Shown: in pieces, positions 21,790-35,130 of the stretch | Layout of the letters: the number at the start of each line of letters is the position of its first letter | Position numbering within the stretch: the stretch's first letter is position 1 | Assembly (NCBI GenBank): GCA_024362935.1 | Contig: JANCRA010000001.1 | Span: 49,573,501 to 49,637,500, forward strand | Direction of reading: 5' to 3' | Source of the DNA: Setophaga petechia | Taxonomy: Eukaryota > Chordata > Aves > Passeriformes > Parulidae | DNA length: 64,000 bases | Position numbers and translations under genes: made by a program | Notes under the pieces: generated by a model | Database searches by the model: none | Told to the model about the DNA's origin: nothing | The model's input: the letters and a program-made list of their open reading frames with translations, nothing else

Positions 21790-24700
21790 AAGAAAATGAT
21801 TCCAAACAATGAAATGTAACAGAATTAGGAAATCAGTCCTTGAGAAAAGCAGAGATAAAGTTTTAAATTTACTATGAAAGGGCTTCAGATATGACACATA
21901 AAAGATTATATGTAATGCAGTTGTGCTCAAAATTTAGCTGTATTTCTAGCATAGAAGAATATGTATACTAGGAATATATTAACCGATATGACCAAAATAC
22001 TGCATAAAAGAAACAGAAAAGAACACTCAGATGCAGATTTTTACCCTCGATTTTACCCAGATTTTTATACTTATTTTGCAACCCATTCTCCTAGTCTCAT
22101 TAATTACACTAATTTCTCTCTCACCCTTCTCTGTATAACTTTCTACATCTTCTGACCATTTCTCCTTTTTTCTACATGTTATTTGTTTACCTTCTTCCAC
22201 ATTAACTACATAAAAACACTTGGAAAATAAAGAGTGATAGATGATGTTCCTTTAGTGAATGTCATAGGAGGATTACAAAGTTGTTCTCTAAATTCAATTA
22301 AACTTAACAACATTCCTCTGCCTGCTGCAAAAGATTAAAGTAACAAGCTTAAATATGGAAAAACTGAAACCTAGACAAGGGAGAATCCGTTCACGGCTCC
22401 CGAAACAGGAAAAACAGCTGACATGTAGATTTGGGCTGCTGATGCCTCAGAGTTTCCTTTTTTTTTATTTCTTTCTTTGCAAATTCACTTCTTCCTTCCC
22501 TCCTGCACGCTCGGTTGAGCACCAGAATTCTCATCATGTGTTGCAACATAGCAGGCATGGAGAGAGTGGCTGTGGAATTCTAGACTACAAACCCCAAACA
22601 CTGCCACAGCTAATTCTGGGTTAGAGGGTCCCAATTCACTAACAGATGAACAAACTGGTTTGTCCTAGATGGACAAACTATGGAGGATGCACAATACATG
22701 TTAAAGGTACTGCTTTCAAAGAAGGATAGCTGCAAGAGGACCTTGCCTGGGTGGAGTATAGGAGGAAGAACCCAGTAAGGAAACTTCTGCTCCCTATTTC
22801 ACACTTAGTCCTACCAGCATAGTCAAAATGACTCCAACAGCAGCTCAGCTGGCACGTAACAGTCTAAAAAGCTGAGAACCTACCATTACAGAAGTAATTA
22901 GAAGAGAAAATAAGATGCCCAACAGCTTCAAACATGCTTGACCCAAGCATTGAATCTGGGATTTTGTCCTTAGTCTATTTTATTTTCTATTCATCATACA
23001 TAAAGAAAGAAAAAGTCCTTAAAAACTCCAGCTTCAGCAATTTAGCATGCACCTTTGGATTAACTGAGTGGTAAATTTTCAAACAGGAAAGTCAAGAGCT
23101 AATAAATCTATGCAAACTGGTAAAGAGTTAGGGAAATCATTATGAGCTTTACCGTGAAACTTCCAATAAAAATAAATTTAATACTCAGTGACTCTTGCCT
23201 CATAAATCACGTGAACTAGATCTTATAAAAAGGAATCTTTATACACAATCAATATTGACTCTTGCTCAGAAGAAACTCAAAGGAATGAGACACTTTATCC
23301 AAAGAAGGACAACAATCAGGTAGACATTTCTTTTCAATGACATTAGCTGACAAAAGAAGAAAGAATCTAAATTTATTAAAAATGGATTTAAAAGAAGGAA
23401 AAAAAACCTCTAAAGCTTTCTACACTGTGGCAAAAACTATTTACTTAATTGAATATTCTAATATTATTCTGCAAAATTAGAAAATTATTTTGACTCATCC
23501 AGGAAGCACAAAGAGAATTCACAACAGAACCATAACTGAGCCCATGAATGATGTCAAAACTCAGAAATGGTATGTCTTCTTTCAATGACCTTTTGAGTTC
23601 TTGTGCCATGTCTCATAGCATCTTGATTAATGTCATTTATAACTGAAGGAAGGAGCCATGTCTATAAGCAACAGTCATATCTTGTAAGGAAGGTTAGGTT
23701 TGACTTTCAAGCAAAAGCAAAGTGGAGCTTTGTTTTTTCTGTCTAATTAGACCATTGATTTTCCAGGAAATACCATTCATCTCGTTCCATCCTGTCCGTG
23801 TCCTCTTAGCCAGAAATGTAATTAAAAAGCCAGTTCCCTCAGGAGCTGGTAAAACTAAATGAAACGCGGGATCTCACAACACAGGACATTTCCCAAAGCT
23901 AGTAGAGAGCAAGGAGATGTTAAATCTTTTTGAAGCTCTGAATATTATAGATCCAATTAATTCCTAAGGTAGCTGTGTGGAAGTCACGGTAATTTGCCCC
24001 AAGGGTGGACTTACAGAAGATATAGCACTGTCATAGTGTTTATGATTTTCTGAAGTGCAAACCAATGGCTCACATACTGCAGGTTTAAAGTTCTGAAACT
24101 TTTGAAATGGCTATTTGTTGCTCTAGAAGAAGAAAACAGTACTTCTCTACTCCAATAATAATGTCACTGCCGTGGCCTCCGACAAGACTATTTGATATAT
24201 TTAACTCTAACGGTGCACAACCTGAAGTTGCTTAGTCTTTATTGAGATGTTTAACATGCCTTAACAGAAGTAAGAGTAGACACGAGCACAGATAAAGAAT
24301 TAGCATTAATACTATTAAAATTATGGGAAACAGGGAGATAAGAGAAGCTGTCTAGATTCACATTTTAAGTGTTCAGTTAACTTGGAAGTGAGATGGTACC
24401 TGAAGGGAAAGACCAAGTTAAAGTCAGAGTTTATGTAGCTCATGCTCACTATTGACTGTCAATTTAGTAAGGTCCATGTTTTCTGAGATCCAAATGATAC
24501 TTCCTTGCAAGGCTTGCATCTTAAAAATTAGGATTTTGATGCTAAATATGAATGCATTCAATCCCCCAAAGTTTGCAGTCAAGGGGAGAAAGCCATGACA
24601 ATGTCTTTTAATGAGCTGTGATGTTTGCTAAGAGAAAAATAAGAAGGAATTCTACCACCTATCATCTGTGCCCCTTAGAGGCATACTCTACATGACATAA

Positions 24701-27700
24701 GTTTGTTATAAGACATGAAACAGAAAAAGGGAACATTCTGTTGCAAAACATATCACACCAGTAATGTATGTGACAGCCTTATATAATTTTCAGCATTTTT
24801 CTGTATTTCGTTCTTAATGCTGCCTACTTTTTTTTATAGTTCCTGAACACTACGCAGATATTTTTATAGAATTCCTGATAATGATGGAGAATGTAGGAGG
24901 TCCTTGACTAGGTACCTTAGGTTATAGCTTCTAAATGCATCAAATTTTTGATTATTATTTTTGAGCCATTCAAATCAAATCAGTAAAACAACTGAATTTC
25001 CAGCTACTATAGCTCTTTCCCCAAATTTCTGTTCACTTACCAGTATTCAAGGTACAGTCTGAATGAAAAAGACTGTTTCAAGGAATTTTTTCCAGATGGA
25101 AACTTTAGCAGCTCCAAAAAATATGGTGATAATTATGTTTTTCTGCTCTCAGAAGTTGAACAACTATATAATCCTAGAGTTAGGGACAAAAGCATTCCAG
25201 CTAAATATCATTCCAACATCTTTACCTGTAGGGTCCCAGTGTAGTGTCTAGCATGTCTTGCTTTGACTTCTCACTGTATGACAGCTCATTTTTGGTAAAA
25301 TGACACATACTGCCATTAGCTACCCAAGTTCATGTGTGTTTTCTGGTGCTCTATCTCCTCTCCATTGATACAAGCTTCTTGCTCATCTAGAGACTGGAAA
25401 TATTTCATGCCACAGCCCTGCCAGTTTGCACCAAGATTTTTGACTGTATTTTTGCTTTGTCATCAGAGGATATGCTACATTTGTGCCAAGTGTGCACTAC
25501 ATGCACATGTCACAGGTAATACACTACAGAGCAGATGTTTCTGTCTGCTTCCTCGTGTGTTCCAGCAAAATCTCAACCAGTGTAACCAAGAGGGAACACA
25601 CAGAATTATGGTCCTACTCAACATTCAGTCCCCTTCAGGGATCCCAAAGCAAGAATGAACATAGGCTAACTTATAACAATTACACTGTATTCTGTCATAT
25701 TGGCACTGACATTCTAAGACAATAACATTAAGTTTCACATGTGCAGCATTATCAGGAAAGACTGATAGTATCAGTGGATAACAGAGGGGCTAAGTAACCT
25801 CCTGGTAGCTGCAGGACATTTGTGCAGAACCTGTCCAATTTCATTCTATAAATCTGTATATAGGATGCACACCAAGTTTGGTATAGAGGCTTTAGAAGTC
25901 TAAGAAAATAAAACTGGTAATCTATGTGATTCTTTAAAGGTGATAAAAGCATAGCTTTAGGTACTACATCTGCTCTAAATTAGAAAAACCACCAAGTAAC
26001 ACTTACAGGCACTGGCTAACAGCTTTTTTATGATATAAAATAAATTATGAAAGCAAAAAAAAAAAAACCTGTCCAGAATAACTCTCTCAATATTTACACA
26101 GGTAAATACAAGGTTTTTTGCTTTAGTTGTCTAGGTTAGAAGTCTCTCTTTCAAAAGAAAAGATTTTAACGCAGCGCAAACTGCCTGAATAAGCGGCAGG
26201 CATCCTTAGACTGCATCCCAGGGCAGCAGGAGCATCTGGACAAGTGGAAGTCAAAGACTATTACTTATATTAGAGGATTTTATAAATAAACTGATTTACA
26301 AATCTAAGGGGATTTTAATTTCAACTCACTATAAAGAAAGGCAGCAAAGTCTTTCAGAACTGTGCAGTTCACGTCAAATTGCATCTGCCAGAGATGCATT
26401 AATTGCATATTAGCCAATTGAACAGCATGCAACACTTTAACCGCATGTCAGTAATAGCCAAAGTTCCTGTGCTTTGCCACTGAAAGTGCCTGCTAAGAAA
26501 CAGCAGCAAAGAACACAGATAACCCATGAACATACTGTTTTTCTCCTGCATGTGTCACATCCCTAATGTACCTACCAGGGGAAAGGGCAAAACCTTGGCA
26601 GGATGAAAGGGCAGATAGGAAAGCACAGGTCCAGGGAAACAACAAACAAGGAAAATTCTGGTCCCAGTGGCATTAATTTAATGCTTTTCTGTCTCTAATA
26701 GGATCGATTTATTTCACTCTAGTAGGTTTGCAAGAGTGAAAGAGCTAAAAATTTCTCCTTTCCTTGCTGCTCAGTCTGTAACATACACATGTATATTTTT
26801 TCATTTCAGTGGTTTTCAATTATGACACTACTCTTTGTCCTCTGAAACATTTTTCTAAAATCTGATATATACTACATAGCTTGTCACTTATTATTTTTCT
26901 ATAATATCATTTGCTAACACAGTCTTTTCAATAGAGCTTTTTCATTGCTGCTGCTAAAGAAAGAATATTTTCCCTCAAAAATTTTTTTTTTCTGCTGTTG
27001 GACTGACCACCATAGAAAAGAAATTTCAAAATGAACAAACTAGAAAGCTTCCAACACAAAGAATATTAAGCAATAGAGGTTGAATATTCGGATTATATGA
27101 CAAGACATCTTAATGTCAGATTTACATAATCTGTATTAAGATAAAGGTAAGTAAAAGCCATCTTTTATCAGATCTTTTTATTGACCTTCAAGCAGTGATG
27201 TAGAAATAGTAAAAACTTCATGACACTATTAAAATGAGCACGAGCTGAATGCATAAAACCCTGTGATAATCAGTTCATGCAAAAAAACCATTCAGTCTCA
27301 GCCTTCCTGGTAGTATTTACCTAAGCTTTTTCCCCATGCCACTATATTTAGACTGCTGATGGCTGAATGCTCTTCTGAATAGGATCCCATATTTCTTGGT
27401 GGACCCTAAAGCTCTTTAAGAATCAAGGCAAAGAATTACTCTTGGAGAAACTCTATGAATAAGTCTGATTTGAGCTATTTACTAGAGACCTCAGTGAACT
27501 TCACTACAGCCTGGGAGTGTTTTATCACTGAACATGTTTATAAAAATGCTGAACCCAGGAAAGTGAGATAACCTGATGGCAAAACTTCTCTATCAGCATT
27601 CTGCACCAGCCCTAGAGGTACACGTTAGTCATTAGGCTGTATGGCCATACATTTGTGAGCATAAATCTGATCTGCTCCAAGAGAAAAATAAATCTCCCTA

Positions 27701-30700
27701 ACAAATTCTTTGTCAAGGAAGCACTGAAGTTATGGGAAAGACAAATCTGCCTGCCAAATGGAATATAGTTTTTCTAGTGCAAGCTTCATTTTATTTCTAT
27801 CTCTATAAATCCTGTCCCACAGGGAAGTCCACCCAGCATTAGACCATTGCTGTCATGAAAAGTAACATCATAAACATACAAGAGGGTAAGAAGCATCAGC
27901 TCTGAGGTGCTATCAGTACCCCTCTCAGCACAAGGAATTATTTCAAAACAAAAAAATAATAGTAGGAAAAAATCCAGCAGTGGGATATTATTTTGGATGG
28001 GCAGAACTGAGGCTTAATTAGTATAAGTTAAATTAGTCAACCAAATATTCACTTTTTTAAAAACATTTCTGTATGTCAAATCTTTCCTCCTAAAAAGAGG
28101 AGAAAAAAAAAAAAAAAAGCATGTTCTTGATGTGTTTAAGCAGTACATGGAGAAGAGCAGCAATGACAGTCTCATCCTTCTTACCCTTATCACAATTTTG
28201 CTAGTTTTGCTAGTCAAACACCTGCTAAACTCACAGATAACACTTTGTGGAACTCCTTAGGCTAGTAAAGTTATTGTTTTTAAATTATCTGAAATAACAT
28301 AAGTCACAAATTTATAACCAGTGAGCACTCAGTCTGAAAAACAACCACCACTCATTCTTATCAGAAATATTGTTACACTGAAAACACCTGGGAATCAGGA
28401 CAGTGCTGGATGCACAGCTGGACTCAGATCTGTGCAAAATAATTTGTAAAATGTTCTGAAATATATAGTACAAATGTCTGCCAACTTATCTTTCTTTGAA
28501 GCAAATTTCCCACAAGCATACTTGTTTAATAAAAAAAAAATCTGATACCCATATTACATTCCAAACCAATTTATAAATACTTCTGAAGCCAATGCAGATA
28601 TGTGAGATTAACTTGGAAGATTGGGAAGAGAAGTATGAAAGTGAAGTAACTTCACTATCCATTATAGCTACATTTTATGAGTACTATAGATAGATGTTTG
28701 GGAGGAAATGTGTTCTTTCTTTGGATAAATGATAACCTCTCTCTTAGCTCAACTCTGTTGGCAGAACAGTAATGCATTACTGTACAGAAATAGTCCAAAT
28801 ACAAAAGCAGTATCCTTGTTTACTTTCTGATTCCTATGGAGGTAAAATAAACAACCAGAAGACAAAAAGCATGGTAAATAATTTCACCAAGGTCATAATC
28901 TGCTAGGGTTTTAAATATAAACTTGCTGTAGACTGTGTAGTCTGTAACTTTAAGTATAATAGGGAGCTGACCTCAAATTAAACAGTGTAAACATCCAAAA
29001 ATTGAGCTGATAAACTGAACACAATGGCATTAAAGAGAGTTAATTAGATCATAGCTCTAGTATAATAGACAAAGAGTGAGAGTAAAAAAATGCATTTATT
29101 CTATTGTTTTAATGTAGCAAAAGTTTAAAATGTAAAATTTGGTGTGATTGCATATGTGACATGGAGAGACAGGTTCAGTTAAAGTGAGGCATAACACAAA
29201 TCATAAATCAACCACTTTTCTGAAACTTAAGCAGTTTAGCTTTAAAGGCTGATTTTTTTCCCCTTGCCTGATTTTTCCAAGTGAATTAAAATTTGAAGAG
29301 AGAAAATTATAACCCTGATTGAAGAACTTGTTACTTTCTGCTCCATTTGTGATTTTAAGTAGTTTTCAAAAAGTTTTTTTCCCATGAGATTTCTGATCAT
29401 TTTTTCAAGATTCAAAAGTCTCAGAAGGATAAAACCTGAGATTAAAAAATATCCCTTTGGTATGTTATCAAGCAGCAAAAACATTGCTGGTTTTGCATAC
29501 ATACATGTTGCCTACTTTTTTAGAGGAGAGGGATAAAGAAAGAAGCTTAAGGCTATAGAGTCAAAAGTCTGGTAAGAATTAAACCACAGAAAAATTGTAC
29601 AGCATTTGTCTCCTCAAAACTGCTGAGGTGGCAGGTGCAATACTGTCTTTGCTTCAGCCAGCCCCTGGCATTCCAGAGAAGAGCATTGTGTCAAAGTAGC
29701 CGTTACTGGGGGAAGGAGGGGAACCAAACAAACACTTTCGTGAATAAGTTTTAAAGAGATTCAAAAAATTTCATTAGATTCTTAAGAGTTAGTTGTTTAA
29801 ATCTAAGCCACTCACACAGATGCCTTGTTTTGGTTCAATGAAAAAAAAAAAAGAATCTATGAAGGTCTTGAGTTCACATGATTTAAAACAAGACAAAATA
29901 CAGTTGTAATGTATCTACCTTTCCATTCATGTTTGGAGGGCTTAGACAACTATATTGCATGCTAAATTAAACACAAAAACTGAATTTGAATCAGTGAAGG
30001 GATATAGTCCCCTCCCAGCTGCTGTCATAGTAAGACAAAGATGTTGTTATACTAAGGCAAAGGTGAGTCTGAGCAAAGAAAGTATGAACATCTGGTTTGT
30101 AGCACATAGGCTTCAACTTGGCTAAAGAAAAACCTTACTGGGTTACTGAAGTTCCTACTTTATGGAGAAGAAACTCACCCCACAGAATATTGAGGAGAAA
30201 AACAAAAAATCCTTACAGAAATGCTGGAATTTGGAACCATGGATCTGCCAGCCTGTAGCCATGAACCTACACTGTGAGGCTGGGCAGATCAAAAATAGAA
30301 AATAAAAGCATCCAAACTGTGTTGACACTTTTAATTTGATCTGGTACTGAGAATAGGCTGCTTTTGAAGGGACTGTGTAATTTCCCATATAAAAGGATAG
30401 AGAATGAGCAAAATGAGAAGCGTGCTGTCCTTAATATGCTTTTACTTCCAGGGTATGTGATGTTTCAGCCCTTGTAGACATGTAAAAACACCCTGTTTAA
30501 AATGAAAATACTAAACAACAGTGCTCTCTACCAATTTAACAATACCAAGAAAGAAATGAAAAAGCAGGTCAAAATGCACAGGGGACATAGGGAAACTAGG
30601 CTGAAAGATTTATTGAGAACCAGACTGTAGGTTATAAACTAATTTTTGAAGATTAAAATGCATCCTTTAACGCAGGCAAGTAGATTATCATTGTCTACTC

Positions 30701-33700
30701 TAGATTTTGCTTCTTATGGAGGAGTTCCATTTCTTGCAGCACATAATGTAATCTTTTCCACCAACGTGTCTCCATGCTTTGACTGCCTCTGGAGAGAGCT
30801 ACTGTACACAATGCATTATTTCTATATGAAAACCCATAACTAGAGTTTCATGGTTACCCCTTCCATGGAATGCTGCCAACAACACAAGCTTAGTTTTGCT
30901 TGTTTGTCTTAGGTCTCAGATGAATTTGTCACATTCTGATTGAATGTGGCCCTCTGGCTAATGAAAATCAGAAAAGAGCCTATTTATTACTGACTATATT
31001 ATAATCTCTTCAGGACATCAAAGAGCATAAGTTTCTTAAGGTGAACTTTTGATAACAGCTGACAGAGGTCACTTCCTGTTTATTTTGTGATGTTACTTTA
31101 GCACTGACCTTGCAAACCCACGTTACAAACAATGTATGCTGGGAAGGAGCATATGTTTGACTAGTATTTCTTATTTGATTTCTATCATGTTTTGTTTAAA
31201 CTTCAGTAAGCCATATGCTGTAGTATACATTGAGAATGGGAAAACAGACACATTCTCCTCAGTATCAGAATTTTTGCCAATATCAGGCTCCTCCCATTTC
31301 CTTCAAAGTTAGAGGTGCTGTTAATTCCATGGGAAAGCAGCAAGCACAACTTCCCAGAATTTGTGTGACCAAGATGCTCCCTGCTGTGAGCTGCCAGGTA
31401 AATAAATGACTCAGGCTCCTCCCTGCCTCACTCTCTTCCCACCCACACAATGCCAATAATTCTCAATACCTGCTTCAAGTGCCACAGAGATTACTAAATA
31501 GATTTACTGGGGATGGCCCTTTGGTTCCAAGGACAAAAACACTTCTGCATCGTACATTGACATTTTGGTTTATTAGGAAGCTTTGCTGTACTGTTGTGCT
31601 GGGAGCTGCTATCAAGTATATGCTTTAAATACAATTCTAATGCGAAACGTACCAAATTTGCTGTTATTTCATGGGTGAGAAGCATGCAACAGAGCTTCAC
31701 TTGCTGCCATCCCCTAGCTTCAAAGAGCAATGTAGCTGGCAGCAGTTCATGGCAAAGAAGGGACAATAATCTTGAGTGTGTATGAAACAGCTGCCTTTTC
31801 CAATGCTTCCCTGAGGGCATGGAGCACATGATTTCTTGGACATACACATGCTCCACTGACCCAACGAACAGCAGAGGTTTTTATTGCTAAATTTAACTTT
31901 TGTTTAAAATGTTAATTTTATATCTTTTATAACGACATTTTTAACAGAACTTTAAGCATGTTTGCACATTCCTGAGCATAAGGCTACTGAAAAGTGGCTC
32001 TGCCAAAGAATAGTGTTGACACAAAAAAGTATTAGATCAGCAGATATTGGGGTGGGGGGGAAGCACAGAAGGAGAATATCTAAAAAACAACAGATAAACA
32101 GCACCACAAAAAAATGGTGCTTTGTTTCCTAGACATGGAGAGACAAAGGCCAAAAAAAGAAAAATTTCAGGCATTTCTTCAAAAGAAATGTATAGGGTTT
32201 GGATTCCTCTGACTGTGTGAGCAACATTCAGGTTGACTCTGCTGGTTTGTGTTATTAACTCAGAACTTAGAGGAAACAAATATCTTGTATCCAAAATCAA
32301 ACAAAACGTTAGTCTTCCCTCTTGGCAAAACAATCACCATACAATCTAAAAAAATATCATGTTGATTCAGAATGATATGTCAGACTAAAATAGTTATTTT
32401 TTGGTATTGTTGTGATTAGACAGAAATCTAATGGCTCCATCATTTTATAGAGTAGTGATAAGCTTTATTGGCAAAGCCTCTACTGTGTTTACTGTAAAAT
32501 TGTCAGTTTGTTCTTTTCTACAAATAGCAACAGTTTGTGCATGATCCAAAGACAGACAACCTTTGTCCAATAATTTAATATATTTATGTCGTTTATGTGA
32601 GTTTTTCTCTAAGGAATGGAATACACTACTAAACTTTTCTCTCACTGCTGCAAGACAATGAAAACAGTTTTCACTGTAGGAGCAAAACTGATAAAGTCAA
32701 GACATGCTTTTAAATTCCATTATCCAGTTTAAGATGCAATGCAAGGGGAGAAAGTTTTTAAATATCCCATAATTCACAATGGCATTATTCAAAATTAAAT
32801 TTCTTAAATTATTCTGCAGAAAGGTATACTAGTTTATATCATGGTCCTTTAAGCCATGGGATAACTTAAAAAAAAGCAATTAAAAGAAAAAAGAGCTTCA
32901 AGGTAAATCTTGTGTGGCGTAATTAATTATATTATTTATGAGTTCACTTTCTTTGCATGACTGACTCTATAAAGTTTGGCTAAGACAGTTACAGCTGTAT
33001 ATCTCAAGTTAGTTCCTAATTTCCAAATGTACCACTCACTGCTCTATTACTAAAATTTAGTACAGCTAATAAATAAGATCACAAACTCCTTGGAGCAGGA
33101 CTTACCTTATTATTTGTGTAAAACCTAAGCACAGTAATAGCACTACAATGACAAAAACACAATATTGTCTATTCATCATGGTCTGTTCAGATGAGCTAGT
33201 CAGAACTATGGTCTTGCACAGAGTTTCATTTTCAAGCCTTCAAGTGTTTCAAAAGTTAAATATATATTAAGAAATAAAACTGCAGCTGTTTGATCGTAGA
33301 TGAAAACAGGTTCAGTTATTCATCATGCAACAAAAAATGGACAGTGTGCAAATTCCTGGTCAGAGAACTAGTCTGAGGCTTGGGGGTGGAGCAGAGCAAG
33401 CTGGACAGAGCAGCTGATGAACAGCTGTACAGAACTGCAGCTGCAACTTTAAGTTGCTTTTAATGTGTACTGATAACCAGGATTATAACACAAATTACAC
33501 AGAACCAGTGAACATTTTAAATCTACCTACATTCTGCTTGCCAGTTATTTCAATAGATCTAAAAATTGTTATATAAATATTTTTCATTCTAAACAGTGAG
33601 ATAACTTTCATTACATGAAAATCTTACAGCCATAACAATGGTAGGTGGTTCTCAAGCTCTTTCCTTTCTCAATCTCAAAATGTGTGAAAAGTAAAGGTAA

Positions 33701-34689
33701 GCTTTGAAATGCCATCATTATCATTTTTAGTAGATTTCAGTAGCAGGGCAACATCCAGGCAGAAACTAAGAGTCAGCACTGGTTTATATAAAGACAACAT
33801 CTATATTTGGAATATGGCTGAAAATAACTCATCACCATGAAGAATCCACCAAAAGAGAGGCACCTACACACACAAGTACAGGATAGGGCTCCAAGGAAAT
33901 CCTGGTGCTACTCTCTCCAGCTTTTATCAGCTTAGAGAATGCACAGTAACATAAGGGCAGTGTAACATATCAGCAGCTGATGCAAATCACATAAACACAT
34001 AATCAATTAGGTTTGCAAAGGTCTCTGAGATCATCAAGCTGCATTATGAGTTACTCATTAAGTAGCTATGCAGGCAATGCACACAGAGGCTCTCTGCTAC
34101 AGGAGGAGATGTCTTCCTGCACCCCTGCCAAACTGCAGAAAAGGAAAACAGTGACCGCCCCACATCAAGTCAAGATGGGTCCCCATGGATCTTGTCTGGA
34201 CCCCTCTGGACAAAAGGAAATTGAATGAATTGGCCTCACTGTGTTCAATATGCAAAGGGAAGCTTCCTCTGTGCAGGTATTTCTAAGAGTTTTGCAGTAA
34301 CCTCAAGCTTTTTTGAAGTTGGAACCACTAAAAAGCACTTGAAAAGACAGACTAAAGACCTATTTACTTCAAAGCTTCTGAAGCTGAGTGCTCTAAAACT
34401 GTGCCATAAAGTTGAGCTCACTTCACCCTCATAAGTTCTGATATAAGTACAGGAAGGCAGCGGAGAACACTTGGCCTCCTTACAGGAGTTTTGCCAAGGT
34501 CCACCACTAAAACCCAACATAGTTTTCCTCCTCAACAGAATGGTGTTATAATCTTGATGTCCTCCAGACACATTTACTTGAATATTCTTAATGGCTACTT
34601 GGGCTACGAGTATTTTTTCTGACTATCTTTCAGTGATTAATAAAGCAATATAAGGCACATCCACACATATTGGCCCATTTGGTCCCTAA
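21790..34689. other. Long AT-rich non-coding stretch
   Basis: About 13 kb with no recognised gene or dated repeat. Small items are A-runs at about 26055-26067, 28107-28118 and 29840-29852, and a homeodomain/POU-rich patch near 26394. A strong minus-strand donor (AATAAG|GTAAGT at 33100-33105) follows a 37-base open segment whose acceptor is GTTTTTGTCATTGTAG. Open frames of up to 120 codons (31494-31856, minus) have no recognisable motif. Some portions (about 23740-24250, 26170-26520) look non-repetitive and rich in homeobox-type TAAT motifs, which would suit conserved non-coding DNA, but that cannot be judged without alignment. Confidence 0.55.
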
Positions 34690-34790
34690 ATTGGTGGTTC
34701 TGAAGCTATTAAGCCAGGTAACACAGCTTTATCACAGTATATATCACAGTCGAGAGAGCCACAACATACAGAGCATCCCCATACATTTTC

Positions 34791-34910
34791 AGAAGGCTTT
34801 AAGCATTCAGCATTAAGCACACAGAGTAACACCATACCACATCAGAAGGCTTCAGGCATCTCCTCAGGCAGCGTAGCACCAGACCACTGCAGAAGGCTGC
34901 AAGCATCTGC
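34791..34910 (-). repeat. Three diverged internal tandem units in the LTR
   Basis: AGAAGGCT occurs at 34791, 34844 and 34891 (plus-strand reading), each followed by T/GC-AAGCAT or TCAGGCAT and preceded by an A-CCA-related string. The period is 53 and then 47 bases. The units lie between the TATA box and the polyadenylation-like signal, so they belong to the R/U5 part of the LTR. Confidence 0.6.
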
Positions 34911-34932
34911 CCCCCTTGTCCTTCAGCCCAGC

Positions 34933-34940
34933 CTTTTATA
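34933..34940 (-). promoter_or_regulatory. TATA box of the LTR promoter
   Basis: TATAAAAG on the minus strand, followed about 25-30 bases downstream by the presumed start region of R. It is flanked by GGGG upstream and GCTGGGCTG downstream. This is a classic pol II LTR promoter core. If still active it would drive transcription leftward, towards lower coordinates. Confidence 0.6.
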
Positions 34941-35130
34941 CCCCTGATGTTGATGCATTGCACCTGTGTGCCCTCTGTTCCCTGTGGTGGTTGGTCAGTG
35001 CCCCTGGGCACTCCATGGCTCATTGCTGTCAATGCTGCTCACCTGCTGCTCACAGCTGCAGCCCATTGGGGATGAGGCTGGACACAGCCCCACCCCAATC
35101 ACCACAAACCATGTACCTACACAGCTTGGG

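Larger units (their letters stand above)
34690..35130 (-). mobile_element. Solo LTR of an endogenous retrovirus
   Basis: A compact GC-richer block in AT-rich DNA, read on the minus strand. It has a CCAAT-like U3 segment (GGTGATTGGGGTGGGG), a TATAAAAG box (34933-34940), an R/U5 portion with three diverged copies of a 47-53 bp motif containing AGAAGGCT, and a GATAAAGC polyadenylation-like signal (34728-34733). The end lies near GCTTCAGAACCACCA. No retroviral gag, pol or env is adjacent on either side, so it is a solo LTR formed by recombination. I could not fix the exact TG...CA ends or a target-site duplication, and cannot name the family. Limits are good to about 15 bases. Confidence 0.7.
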
